From Sclerotiophoma versabilis (Eukaryota; Ascomycota; Dothideomycetes; Pleosporales; Didymellaceae), in NCBI GenBank assembly GCA_012274445.1, contig JAAROD010000015.1, positions 682,001 to 746,000 on the forward strand: a DNA stretch of 64,000 nt, written 5' to 3'. The notes beneath the pieces are model-generated. The model was not told where the DNA came from. It did no database searches and saw nothing but the letters and a program-made list of their open reading frames with translations. Below, in pieces: positions 27,200-40,142 of the stretch. The translations under genes and the position numbers were made by a program. Positions within the stretch are counted from its first letter, which is position 1. Every line of letters begins with the position of its first letter.

Positions 27200-29000
27200 A
27201 GAGATTTAAGTGTCTTCTATAGTTTACAAAGAATAGTATTATACCTATTACTTCTAATAACTTATTATTATATATAATTTATGCTATAGGTAATAGTAAG
27301 ACTTAGTTATCTTATTCCTAGTTACTATAGATTTAAAGGTACGTTTCTATAGTTTAATTTATTCTTTCTATCTATTTATCTATCTGCAGATAATAGGCTA
27401 TAGATAGTTTTTTCTTAGTACCTAATATAGTAAGTATTATAGTCTAATAGTTTAATATAAAAAGCTTATTTCTATTACTAATAATTAATTTAGGTATTCT
27501 ATAGTAGTAAATAATCTAATTAATAAATACTATAGCTAGCTGCTATGCAGTGTAGCTGTGTTTAAATAGTATTATTTTAGTATACTTAGTAAGTTAATTT
27601 ACTATAACAAAGATTAATTTATAGGTGTATTCTATAATAGAGTCCTTAGAGAGTAGTAGCTATATAATAAAATCTATTATAATATTCATTTATAGTACTA
27701 TAGGTAGCTCTATTACTTATACCTCTCTATACTTAGTATATATGCTATACTTATTCTATTAGTACTATACGCAGTTTCTAATAAACTTAGTAACTTTATT
27801 CTTTATATTAGGAAACTTATAATATTATTTAATAAGTTCTATAGTATAAGTAATACTAAAGTATCTATATAGCGTATTATTATAATATCTTAAGATAACT
27901 TCCTCTTAAAGTTCCTCTAGTACCTGCTCTAGAATGTGTTATTCCTGCTAAACTTGTATTACTAGGTTAAGCTACTGTGTTAGTCCTAATAACCTATCTT
28001 TATTAACTCTAAGAATAGTAAACTTATTAATTATCTTTTTACCTATAAGGTTATAGTATTAGCTAAGTATATCTACTCTGCTATTTTCCTTTTCTAGTAT
28101 ATATAGAATCTTAAACTTATACTAACTAAGCATTTCTAACTAGCAGACTTATTATTAGTTTAGAACCTTAGTAGTAGTAAAATATACTAAGTTCTTATAA
28201 TCTATATAGATAGTAAGTTCTAAGTAGCTCTCTGTATATACTTTCTAATATTATAATATATTAATAATAGCTATAAGCTTCTTATTATATATATTATAAT
28301 GTTCTTCTAGTACTATAAACTTTCTTAAGTAGTAGGTAATTAAGTACTATTAACTATCTTGTTCTTAAGTAATATATACTTCTAATACTAAATCTAAGGC
28401 ATCTATTTTAAGGTGCATAGGTTTACTACTTCTAAATATAATTAGTATAAGAAGCTCTATATATACTTACTTAAGTAATTAGAAAGTATCTTTTTATACT
28501 TATTTCTACTTAAAGAGTATATTCTTCTGTGTAAGTCTTATAAGCAGTAAGGCCTTTATAAAGTAGTTCTTAATAAAGTATTAGTTAAAGTTAATAAACC
28601 TAAGAAATTCTTAAATTCTCTTAACTATAGTAGGTGTTAGCTAATTCTTTATAACCTAGATTTTCTTTTTACTTATCTTAACTCTATATCTTTCTATAAT
28701 ATAGCTAAGAAACTCTACTTCTTCTTTATACTATTTATACTTTTCTAGCTTTAGCCTAAGGTCTACTATTACTAAGTATTCTAATACTTATTATATATAG
28801 ACCTTATATTCTTCTAGTATCTTACTATATACTAGAATATTATTAAGATATACTACTACTATAATGTCTAGGTATGCTTACAGCATATTATTAATTAATG
28901 CCTAATATACTGCTAGTGTATTAGTTAGCCTAAATAGTATAACTATATACTTATAGTAACTATAATAGGTTCTAAACGCTATTTTCTATTCTTTACCTTT
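27200..29000 (-). pseudogene. RIP-dead pol of gypsy D (RT and integrase)
   Basis: On the minus strand the reverse transcriptase active-site segment at 28,821-28,853 reads VYLNNILVYSK; both Asp of the YxDD box are now Asn. Toward lower coordinates follow the RNase H region, an integrase zinc-binding remnant around 27,750-27,800 (C..C spacing readable near NCVQYQQ) and the integrase core with DFIIQLLLSKDS (family DFITxLPxSxD) and VNQLTKYTKII (VDRLTKxAHFI) at about 27,590-27,700. RT before integrase places it in Ty3/gypsy. All stops are TAG/TAA. The region left of 27,200 to the LTR was not assigned. Confidence 0.85.
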
Positions 29001-31632
29001 CTTTATGCATATAAGGTTGTACGCTCTATATAAGTTAAGTGCAGTAAAGAACTTTACTTCTAATAGCTAGTCCTATAACTTAGATATATTAAGTAGTAGA
29101 TAATAATTCTTAATAGTAATATTATTTAACTTCTAGTAGTTAATGTAAAGCCTTAGCTTACTATCTTTCTTTAGTATAAATAGAATAGAGAATTCTACTA
29201 GAGATTTAGATTTTCTAAAAAATTCTTTTATAAGGTTCTCTTTAATATACTTATGCAATATCTTAAGCTCTTTCTTAGATAACTAGTATATAGGCTTAAA
29301 GAGTAGTTCTTTTCTCTTCTTAAGTTTAATCTTATAATTCTAAGATTAATGCTTAGGTAGCGCTTTTACAGATAACTCTTCTTTAAATATCTAGGCATAC
29401 TATCTATATATATCTAGTATGCTAGAAGGTATACTCTTATTCTTCTTAACTATTATAGAAGGGCTTTCTTTATCTATATAGTTAACTGCTCTATCTTAGT
29501 ATATCTTATATATTAAAGAAATATTATTAATTTTCTTCTTATCTACTAGTTATAGCGTGCACTATATAGGCTTTAATATATTAGTACTATATTTATATTA
29601 TCTTAATAAAAGTCTTTTCTATATTTAGTCTATCTCTAGATTATACTTTTATAACTAGAGAAGTTCTAGTATAATATTATATATAGCCTTTATAAAGATA
29701 TCTAGAGTTAGTTTCTTATAGTGCCTCTATATCTCTAGAGAGGCTACTATTACCTTATATATAATATATAGCTCTTTTAGTATTAATTCTCTATTAGCTA
29801 CTTAAAGTAAATAGGCGTGTTTCTTTATATATAGTATAAGACCTACTTAATATATTACTATCTAGAAGATATAGTTTACCTATACTTCTAAGTTTAAGAG
29901 TGCTAATAATACTACTCTATTTAACTTAATAAGTAGTTTAATAAGTAAGCTATCTCTAATAGTATTAAGAGATTACTTAGCAGAGCACTCTTTTAGTACT
30001 TACCTAAAAAAGTCTCTTTATTACTAAATCTATAGATAATCTTGCTATCTTTATATAGCTTACAGTTTAGGTTAAGGTAACACTACTAATATAGGTTGTA
30101 GCAGAAGCTGTTAATAACTAATTATATACATATAATTACCTAATAGTTATCTATGCCTAGAAAGTATAGCTTAGAGTATTTATTCTAGAGGTATATTTTA
30201 TATATATTATTCTTATAATTATACTATTATTTTCTATATATAGTACTAGAAGTTAGAAACTATTTCTTTCTAAGTTTCTCTAATTTATATATATAATAGG
30301 CGTTATATACGTATAATATTTATAATAGCTTTCTATAATTTAGATTTTAGTAGTTTAAGGTATACTCTAGTTATAGGTTTAGAAGTAACGCTAGCTTTCT
30401 ATTAAAGTTAGGTTTATTTCTACTTTAGTTATTTTTTACTTATTACTTAAGCTCCTGTTATATAGCGTAATTACTAGCACTAAGTTTATTAAAATTATAC
30501 TTCTACTAATCCTATTAGGATTTACTTAGGTTATTAACCTATTATTATCCTATGCAAGTTTAGAGTGCTATTTATTATAGTTTCTTATTAATACTCTTAG
30601 TAATCTAATTATAGTTTTCTTAAAAGGTAGTATTATTGTCTTAGAATTCTTAATGTGCTAATTCTACTTCTATATACTTATTAAATTCGCGCATGTCTAT
30701 ATTATACTAACTTTCTTTAGTATTAGAGGTGTAGATAATACCTCTATTTACTTCTTATCTAGCAGTGTTATATAGTTACTAAGATATAGTAGGCTGCTTA
30801 TACTTATATACTTTTAGTTCTTGTTTATATATCTATCCTATCTGTGTTAATAGTTATTCTATTAGGTCCTATAAATACTTCTACTATTTATCTAACTCTT
30901 AGTATAGTATAGGTGCTTAGCTTTAGATATTCTATATATTCTTATTAGATAGTTTAATATAATTATTATTAGATCTAGTCTTAGAGTCTTCTATAAGACG
31001 TTCTATATTATTAGTAAGAACTTCTTATTTATTACTAGTATCTATATTCTTGTAGGTAAGTATATTAAGTTATTAAACTACTTTATTTCTTAATTAATAA
31101 TTCTTAGTATAGTAGCCTTACTTACTATATCTATAATAAGTTATACTAGACTTATTCTTCCTGTTACTACTCTTATTTTTCTAATTCTATTATAGTTCTA
31201 GTCTCTTATTAATATTAGACAGGTCTATAGCCTCTAGTCTATAGTAACTACTACTAGTACTACTATATATATAGCGTCTAGTGTTTAACTAATAGTAGTT
31301 ATTTTCTTAGTTTCCTTAATTAAGGTTATTATACTATAGGTTGTATAGTAGTAAGTATTATTCTATAGGTATAATATATATTTATAGATTATTTCTAAGT
31401 TCCTACTAAAGCTTATAAAGCTTAGTATTAATACTAATAGCTTTATTAACTAGGTTATTAAAGTTATTAGTACTTATAGCAGTACGTATAAGTTTCTTCT
31501 TAACCTTAGGCTTTAGTCTCTAATAGAATATAGTTATTAATACTATATTATCCTATTTAGTAAATACAGCTAGCTGCTAGAAGTTAGCAGCGTAGTTAGT
31601 AGTAGATTATTTCTAATAAATATATTAGATAT

Positions 31633-31901
31633 TATAATAGAGCTTATAGGAATATACTTAGGTAATTAATAGTATTTAATTAGTGCCTATCTAAGATTAG
31701 ATAAAAGCTGTCTGTTATATACATAGGAAATCTGTATAGGTTATATAACCTATCTAAAGTAAGCTCCTACTTACTATTAGAGTTGCTTATTACTATTATA
31801 CTAATATAATAAGCTTCTAGTTAGCTCTAGAGTAGCTTACAGCTAATTCTCTAAGCTAATTAATCTCTATATAACTAACTAAGCAGCTTAATTATATAAT
31901 A
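31633..31901 (-). repeat. 3' LTR of copia C2 (269 bp)
   Basis: Inverted match to the C1 LTRs. Its outer edge abuts the GATAT target duplication. Confidence 0.92.
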
Positions 31902-34900
31902 TACTCTCTAGTTATTCTCTAATTTAATAGAAGAGTAGCTAAATTATAGTTAAGTAGCTTATTTAGTAGTTTTCTAGTAGTATAGGTCTAAAATATAGGG
32001 TTAAACAGGAGTCTAAGCACCTAAGTTACCTTTTAGTTAATCTTTTTAAATATCTCTAGTCCTTTAATTCTATCTTATATTCTTCTATACCTTAGTACTA
32101 TAGTACTATAGCTAAAAGAGCTCTTTATAGTCTAGTAGGTAGCTTATTTATAGGTCTTTTACTTTATCTAAGCTACTTAATTATATATAGGTTACTTCTA
32201 GGCTTAGTTAGTAGTACCTCCTTTAGTAGTAGAGCTAAATAAGCGTCTAAATAGTTAGTTTTAAGCCTGTTTCTAGTATAGTAAGGGTTATAGTAAATAA
32301 TTTAGATAGCTAACTAGGTAGCAGCTAGAGGCTAGTATCTGCAGTAAAGGTTGCGCGCTATAGGCTTAACCTTTACTAGCTCTATTAGCTATATAAGTAG
32401 GTACCCTTCTTTATTTTAATAATCTTTAAGTCTATATCTAAAATAGCTATAAGTATACCTAAAATATATTTTAAGTAACTTATTAGTGCCTTATTTACTT
32501 ATTTATTAGTCTTTTAGCCTAATTAGTCTAATTAGAGGTCCTTTTTATATTTTATAGTAGTTAGGCAGTGTTTAAACAAGCTTCCTTTTATCTTTTCTAC
32601 AGCTCTTTTTAAACTTTTAGCTAACTTTTATTTAGAAACAATTAAAAGCCTAGCGTAAAGTGCGTACTACTACTACTATTACTACCTACCTTACCTCTAT
32701 CTGTGCTGCTGCTACTACCTATAAGCTGCTTACTTACCTAGCTAGCTTAGCTTTAGCTAACTAAGCTTCTTCTGCTAGCCCTAGGGGCTCTATTAGGGTC
32801 TCTAACTCTATCTCTACTACTATAACTACTACTAGTACTAGCACTAGCAGTAGTAATAATAATAACAACTCTACTATCTCTATTCTCTACTAGAAGAGCG
32901 CCTTCTATGCTACCCCCTATAGAGGTTGTATAGCTACACTACTAATAAGCAGCGCAGCTGCTCTTTACTATAATTAGCTAGGCAGCTAATAGGCTAAGAG
33001 GTGTTTTTACTATACTACTAGGCACTTATACTGTAAGCTATAGGTAATCTCTAAAAATAAGCTTATAAATAGCAGTCTAATAGCTTATTCTTAGTTCTAC
33101 TTTTCCTAAGCCTATTAGAGTTAAGCTATATAATAAGCTTAGGCTTAATAGTAGAGTTACTACTAGTATAAGTAACTTATTTCTACTTATAATTTATCTT
33201 TAGTAGCTAATAAGCTTATAGTGCGTAACTAAGCTGCGCGTTACCTACTAGGTAATAAAGAGGCTTCTTAATAATAGTAAGATTAATATATAGAGGCCCT
33301 AGATTCTTTAGTAGGAGTAGTTTAGAAGTTAAGCTTATTAGCTACTAGTAGTGCGCTCTAATAAGCTACCTCTAGTAGTTTAGTAAGCTTAGCCTAGGTT
33401 TTTCTCTAGAGAGAGGAGTATCCTCTCTAGTTAGTTAAGAAATTAATTTTTTATTTCTCTATTAATAAGCTTTTATTTATAGAACTATAACTTATATAAC
33501 TTATTCTAACTTATAATAAGCTTATTATTACCTATTAAGCTACTTATTTAGCTATAAAACGTTACTATTAATTACCTTATTTTCTTAGTTTAATCCTATT
33601 ATCTAATTAGTATACTGCCTTCTATCTATATCTAGGTAGATATTAAATAGGTTAAGATAGTCTAAAAAGCGCTTATAGGCTTACCTAGGCAGCGCTTTTA
33701 TAAGCCTATTAGCTAGCATTTTATTAGTCTTTATATAGGTAATAGTAAAGGTACTTTTAGTATATTCTTATTTTAACTATATATTTTATATATCTATATA
33801 GCGCAGCTAGGTAGTAAGTTACTTACTTTTTTTAACTACTAGCTAAATAGTCTGCTAGTTATTATAAAAGATCTTCTATACTATACCTAACTTAAGTTAT
33901 AGTTTATAGAGGAATTATTTTAGAGCTACACTCTTCTTAGCTATATACTCTAAAGCTAGTAATTCTACCTTAGTAGTTAAAGTAGTTACTATAGCTTATT
34001 AAGCTGCCTTTTATATAATTAGACCTCTAAAAAGCTGTATAATATAGCTCTAAGAAGATTAATAAGTTAAACTATTATTAGTAAATAAGGTATTACTGTA
34101 TATAAGTAACTAGCTTCTAGAATAAGCTCTATACTTTATACCTAGGTGCTTAGTTCTATATAGGTAGCTAAGAACCTAAGCTACTACCTTAAAGTAAGCA
34201 GCTCCTAAGTTAGTTAGATAATAGAATAGTTAAGATATAGTAAAAGCTATATCTAGACAGATTATAATAGCTATGTATAGAATAGACCTAACACGCTCCT
34301 AATAGGCTTTAATCTTCTATTTTAAAGCTTCTCTCTTATGCCTAGGGAGCTTAGTTATTAGAAAGAGAGTACTTAGAAACAACCCCTTATCTATAACCTT
34401 AAATTTAGAAGTAAGCTTCTTAATATAGAAGTTATGCGCAAGTATAATAGTATAAGTAGCTTAATTCTAGATAATTTAAAGTCTAAGAAACTATTTAGTA
34501 GCTCTATAATCTTTAATCTAATATTTACCTATAAGTAAGCTTATTAGCTGCTCTATAGTAGCTTAATTATTTCTATAATATACTAGAAGAATATTATCTA
34601 TATAGAAAAGTAGAACTATTCTTTACTTATTATTAAAGAAGAAGTAAGGCTCTTCTTTTAATAACTTTAAACTAAGTGCCTAGAGTATGCTAGACAGCTT
34701 CTTATACTATAAGACTAGTAAATTATATAGTCTATATAGAGCTTATAGTAAGTAGACTACCTAATTAGGTTTTCTAAACTTATTAAGCAGCTTATAGAGT
34801 ACCTAAAGCTAGTCCTAGTAGCTTATATTAAGGAACACGCCTACTATATTATACTAATATAGCTTAAGGTTAAACTATACAGCTATTACTACTATAGTAT

Positions 34901-37900
34901 AAAAAGATTACGTAGTAAGTATTATAGTATAGATTAACTTAATTAAATTCTTAGCCTATAGGTCTCTATATATATAAATCCTAGCTTTATATCTTATAAA
35001 GTATCTATCTTAGTTAAACTTATATATAAAGACCTATTTAAGTAGTAAAGGCCTATCTAAGCTGCTTAGTTAGTTAATTTCTTTTTATATATACTTTTTA
35101 ATAAGTATTAATATCTTTTTCTTATATACCTAGTAAAATAGAGCGCCTAGTAGGTAGTATATAAGCTTCTTCTATTTATTAGGGAGTAGAAGGAGCTTAT
35201 TATAGTATGTGCGCTGCTTAATTTAAGTAACTAATTTCTTAGCCTATAGAGCTAAGGTATTAATAACTGTATATATAGTAATTAGGTCTCTTCTAAGCTC
35301 TCTATACCTTTTTATATACTTAAATAGAGGTTTAAGTATTTATAAATACTCTACTAATTAAATTAAGCTAATTATAGTATATAGGCCTGCTCTATTAGCC
35401 CCTCTATTATCTTTTCTAAGCTTATTACGCTATTAGTTGCAGAGCTAACAGCTTAACCTAATAGCTATACCTGTGCCCCTGCGCCTTTCTATACTTCTTA
35501 TACTTAGTTAATCTACTCTTATTACTTTCTAAGATAGTATAAGAATAATTAGAGAGCTAGGTCTAATAGGTAGATTATTATAATTCTTAATACCTGCTAG
35601 TAAGCTCTCTTCTTTAATAGTAGAGTATACTTTCTATAAGTTACTAGACAGAGTCTCTATATAAGGAGCCTTTAGATTATTACTAAGCTACTTATTATTA
35701 GGCTTAGGCGTAGGATTAGGTAGAAGTAGACCTATATCTTATTACTCTATATAAATCTCTATTAGTTTACTAGCTAAGCTAACTAATTACGTAGTCTTAT
35801 CTTTAGAAGCTTAATTAGTACTAGACTAGCCTTCTAGTAACTAACTTCCTTCTAGAGGTTTACTCTTAAGCTATTACTTAGTAGGTAAGTTAAGTAATAG
35901 ATCTTCTCTTTTTATAATAGAGAGCTTAATTATATCTTCTATATATATAATTTTACTAGTTTTATAGAGTATCTTAATTATAGCAGTTACTTCTAATACT
36001 AGAATAGTATCTAACTTATCTCTGCTATAAAAGAGCTCCTTATTAAAGGTTATATTATATATTATAATTACCTAGTTAAGTTAGAGTACCTATATTCTAT
36101 AGATATTAGTAGCTTAGTAGCCTACTAAATACCTAATATAGCCTCTTAGAGTAACTTTAAAGTCTCTCTAATTACGCCTAGCTGCTTATTCTCTATTTAA
36201 GGGGTAGGCATAGTAGCTGTATACGTATATTCTACTCTAATTAGGTCTTAAATTAGCTATAACTGCTCTTACCTACTTAGGTTAGTACTAGTAGAAGTAT
36301 TATATAAACTACTAGTTAAGCTACTTATTTAAACTCTAAAGCTTATTTATATATAACAGGCTTATATTATAGAGCTAGGCTGCTGCTGCAACTACTTTAG
36401 GCTAGAGCTTCTTAGGTAAGTTTAAGCTACTTCTTATCTTAATAGACTTAGTAATAATCTCTTAGCTCTTTCTTTTAGTAGCTCTATTTAGCTTATATAT
36501 ATATAGTAGAACCTATTTAATATTAATTTCTACTTTAAGCGCCTAGTATTTATATAAGAAGCTCCTTTACTATAGTAAAATAGTAGTATTATTATCTTAG
36601 CTTATTTTATAGATATAGAGCTTATACTAGGTAGCTACCTAGCTTAAGAAATTAGTTAGAGTATATAAAATCTTAATTTAAGTCTTTTCTTATAGTATAT
36701 ATATAAAGAGCTTTCTACTATAGTACTTCTTAATTAAAAGTATCTATAGTTTACTACCTCTATCTAGAGGTATATTAAATAGGTCCTATTTAATTCTCTA
36801 GAATAGCTAAGCAGGCTTCTTATAAAGTCTGTATAAAATAAACTACTTAGTATATATAGTTATATATACCTTATAGTTCTTTTAGAGTATTCTACTTATA
36901 TATATACTATGCGCGTGCTATATAAGTGCTTAAAGAGCTTCTAGGCCTAGATATCTAGCTTAGGCATACTATAGTTACTCTATTAAGCTTCTAGAATATA
37001 AGTTATATAAGTGTTTTATTATTACTATATTTAATAGGCTTAGAAAGTAGTATAATAGTAGCTTATATTTAAAGAAAGTAAGGTTATAAGCACGCTGTAG
37101 GGTAGCACATATAATACTCCTATTTAGATCTTTAATATAACTAACTTAGAAAGTACTATTAAGGCCTAGGTACTATACCTCTTTTTTCTGTAATTAAGCT
37201 TCTAAGATTATATTAATATAGAATTCTTCTACTATAATAATATTCTAAAAGAGTAGGTCTTCTATATTTAGGCTACGCCTTCTATAGAAGGCATTCTTAA
37301 ATAAATAAGCTCCTTAGCCTATAATAGAGAATGCTTAGGTACCTACTTCTACTATATCTGTTAAGGTAGCTAGTATAAAGGTGCTAGGTATAAGCTTATC
37401 TACGCTATTAACTAGGTAAGTAGCAGCTCTATTATCTAAAATTATACTCTCTAATAGGGGATAGGTATTAAAGTCTATAAGGTTATAGACTTTTAGCTTC
37501 TTCTCTACCCCTAAGTTTATTAGAAGTCTTATTATTATCTTTAGGTTAATAAGAGCTGCTTAGACATTACCTAAGAACTTAGCTTTAGGCACTCTGCTTA
37601 TAGGTTAAGGTATACTACCTACTATAATAGTATAGAAAGCTTATAAGTACTAGCTAAGTTACTTAATTAACTTCTTTAGGTCCTTAAAGTTATTAGAGTT
37701 AAGCTTCTAAAGTATATTCTAGTAGCGTAATTTCTTAAGATAGTAAGAAAGTATAGATAAGCCTCTTACTACTATCTCTAGTACTTAGTATTTAGTTACC
37801 TTCTACCTATAGGTATTCTCTTTTTTCTTATAGAGGCATTTATAGCTGTTGCCTATAGCTAAGCAGCTTAAGTTACTAGTAAGAGCGCTTTAGGTAATGT

Positions 37901-38950
37901 CTAAGCAGTTACTAAAGGTAGTAAACACACTAGAAGTATCTTTCTCTGCCTTTATTATATACTTATACATTAGGCTACTAAAGACCCTACTTACTTAGTC
38001 TAAAGTAAGCGTTTTAAGCCCTAGGATAGTATCTAAGATAATCCTTTAGTGTATAGTACAGGCCTATTTAGAGGCAATCTTATAGCTTAATACATCTAAG
38101 AAGTCTTAGATAGTAAGCTCTCTATTAACCTCTATAAGCTTATAAGCCTTAGCTTTTATATAGAGGTATAACTACTTCTAGTACTAGTCTTATAAAGCAG
38201 CTTATCCCTACTTAGCAGCTCTAAGGTAAGCTCTATACTTAGCTTATACTTAGTTCTTAGTGCTAAGTAAGGTAGGAGTAAGCTCCTCTCTTAGGGCCTA
38301 GATAAGTAATTATAGAGTTATACTATTACCTAAAACAAGCTATACTATTACTAGTAATATAATTAATAGAGACATAGTAGTATTAACCTAGTTCTATAGC
38401 TTCTAAAGGTGCTTAGCTCTAGCTGCCTACTTACTTAATTTAATCCTATACTTAGCAAGCTCCTAGTTATACACTTTAGTGCTTATTAGAGTTAAGGTAC
38501 TATAAGGTATACGCGTGTTAATTAGCTATATTAATTAACTTTAGGTTAAGTATGCTAGAGGCCTCTTATTAAATATTAAGCTTCCTACTAGTTATTTAGA
38601 AGCTCTAAAGAAATTCTCTAAGCTACCTAGTAGTAGCTAAGAAGCTCCCTTATATATACTAGAAGTATCTAGAGTATCTAGGTTAACTAGATTCTATATA
38701 TTATGCAGCTTAGCGTGCTATATAAGCTATATATACTAATTAGGCTAGTTAGTTTAAAACTTTAGTTAGAAGGTGCCTGTAGAGATAGTTAATTAAGCTT
38801 ATAAGCTATAGTTAACTAGCTTACTTATAGTAGTAATTTATAGTTACTAAGAATTTAGGTTTAATTAGAGTAGTTAAGCTATATTTAATAAGCTCTATTT
38901 AGCTAAGTGTGCAGAGAGATCTACTATTCTTAGAAAGCTAGGCTTATAAC

Positions 38951-39219
38951 TATAATTAAGCTTAAAGAACTATACTTAAGTAATTAATAGTATTTAATTA
39001 GTGCTTATCTAAGATTAGATAAAAGCTATTTGTTATATATATAGGAAATCTATATAAGTTACGTAACCTATCTAAAGTAAGCTCCTGCTTGCTGTTAGAG
39101 TTACTTATTACTATTATACTAATATAATAAGCTTCTAGTTAGCTCTAGAGCAGCTTACAGCTAACTCTCTAGGCTAATTAATCTCTATACAACTAACTAA
39201 GCAGCTTAATTACGTAATA
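38951..39219 (-). repeat. 5' LTR of copia C2 (269 bp)
   Basis: Inverted match to the C1 LTRs. Its outer edge is followed by GATAT at 39220-39224. Confidence 0.92.
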
Positions 39220-39645
39220 GATATTATAATATGCAATTACTAGTTTGTTTAAGACTCTAAATACAGGTTAAATCTGTTCTTTAAATAGGTTAAAGTTCTT
39301 AAACTAGAAGTTAATTATAGTTAAGTCTCTATTAGTATAATAGTGTTAGAGAAAGAGTTTAATCTAAGTAAAAGCCTTATCTTGCATAAAGCTAGTAATA
39401 AGAGTAACTTGTTTTTCTTTAGTAATATCTTCTCTCTAAAATATAAAGAAGAGGTCCTACTATATAAGCTAGTTCTCTAGCTTATATTATTTGCTATAGT
39501 AGAGGTTAGGTTTAGTAATACTAACTCTAGAGCGTATAGCTAGCACTTGTTCTATCTTAATATTATTATTAGATTATTAAGTGCAAGAGCTGCTAGAGGT
39601 AGCATAGGTTTCTAAAGTAGTACTTATCTTTAGAGGTATTTAAAG

Positions 39646-40142
39646 TATTAAAGTTATACTTTTAAGTAAAGCTTATAAGCACTATTTATATTAGTTCTTA
39701 GGGATAAGCGCTAGTATAGGAAGGTCTGTAAGGGTTAGAGTTATTACCTAGTAAAACACTATAATAATAGAGGGTAATAATAAGTAGTATAGAATAGACT
39801 ATCTAGCTTAAGAGTTAGAGTTAAGATTCTAAAGATAAACTTAATTAACTAAGTTAAACACAAACTATAAGGGTTATATTCCTACTAACTATATACTTGC
39901 TAGGAGATAATGCTTATTAATAAGTAACTAGAGTTAGTCTAATAAAATACATAGTGTTGCTTGTTAACAAGCAATAATATATAATGCTTATTAACAAGTA
40001 AGTTATATGTGTTATGCTTGTTAATAAGCATGTTACGTAACTGTGCAAAGGGGTCCTTCCTGGCTCCGCCCCTGGTTCATGAATAAGGGCTGTGGTTGGC
40101 TACTTAATCACTGTGCCGCTTCGTCCGCACAGGATCGTAACA
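39646..40142 (-). repeat. 5' LTR of gypsy D (497 bp), RIP fading to the right
   Basis: The left two thirds are mutated like the 3' LTR. From about 39,900 TpG, CpA and CpG return, and the last 130 bp (CTCCGCCCCTGG, CGTCCGCACAGGATCG) look original. Minus-strand transcription of the element would start here. Confidence 0.93.
39911..40030. promoter_or_regulatory. Four 16-bp palindromes in the 5' LTR of gypsy D
   Basis: Copies at 39911-39926, 39958-39973, 39985-40000 and 40015-40030 fit TGCTTRTTAAYAAGYA. The second is the perfect palindrome TGCTTGTTAACAAGCA. Start-to-start spacings are 47, 27 and 30 bp, identical in the left LTR. Repeated palindromes upstream in an LTR suggest binding sites for a dimeric regulator of the retrotransposon promoter; that role is inference. 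Confidence 0.55.

Larger units (their letters stand above)
31633..39219 (-). mobile_element. Ty1/copia retrotransposon C2, inverted copy of C1, nested in gypsy D (7,587 bp)
   Basis: The reverse complement matches 16589-24175 over the full length with no length change: for example the RT box at 21,201-21,230 falls exactly at 34,578-34,607. LTRs are 31633-31901 and 38951-39219, each 269 bp. The target duplication GATAT is present at 31628-31632 and 39220-39224, so this copy arrived by normal integration, into the gag of element D. Differences from C1 seen in the LTRs are transitions. The element carries the same long segment between RNase H and the 3' LTR. Confidence 0.95.
25584..40142 (-). mobile_element. 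Ty3/gypsy LTR retrotransposon D, interrupted by copia C2
   Basis: Two 497-bp LTRs (25584-26080 and 39646-40142) bound a minus-strand element. Without the nested copia insertion and its 5-bp duplication it is about 6.97 kb. The 5' LTR at the right edge still begins TGTTACGATCC. The target duplication is CCTAA at 25579-25583 and CCCAA at 40143-40147, the single difference being a RIP-type C-to-T at CpA. Gag is readable at 39,230-39,600 (minus) and resumes left of 31,633, so C2 landed inside gag. RT (VYLNNILVYS) lies at 28,821-28,853 and integrase near 27,590-27,700. Confidence 0.92.

Noticed and set aside
1..40000. AT-rich block as mitochondrial DNA
   Set aside because: It contains nuclear LTR retrotransposons with target duplications, shows CpA/TpG loss typical of RIP, and is continuous with nuclear genes.
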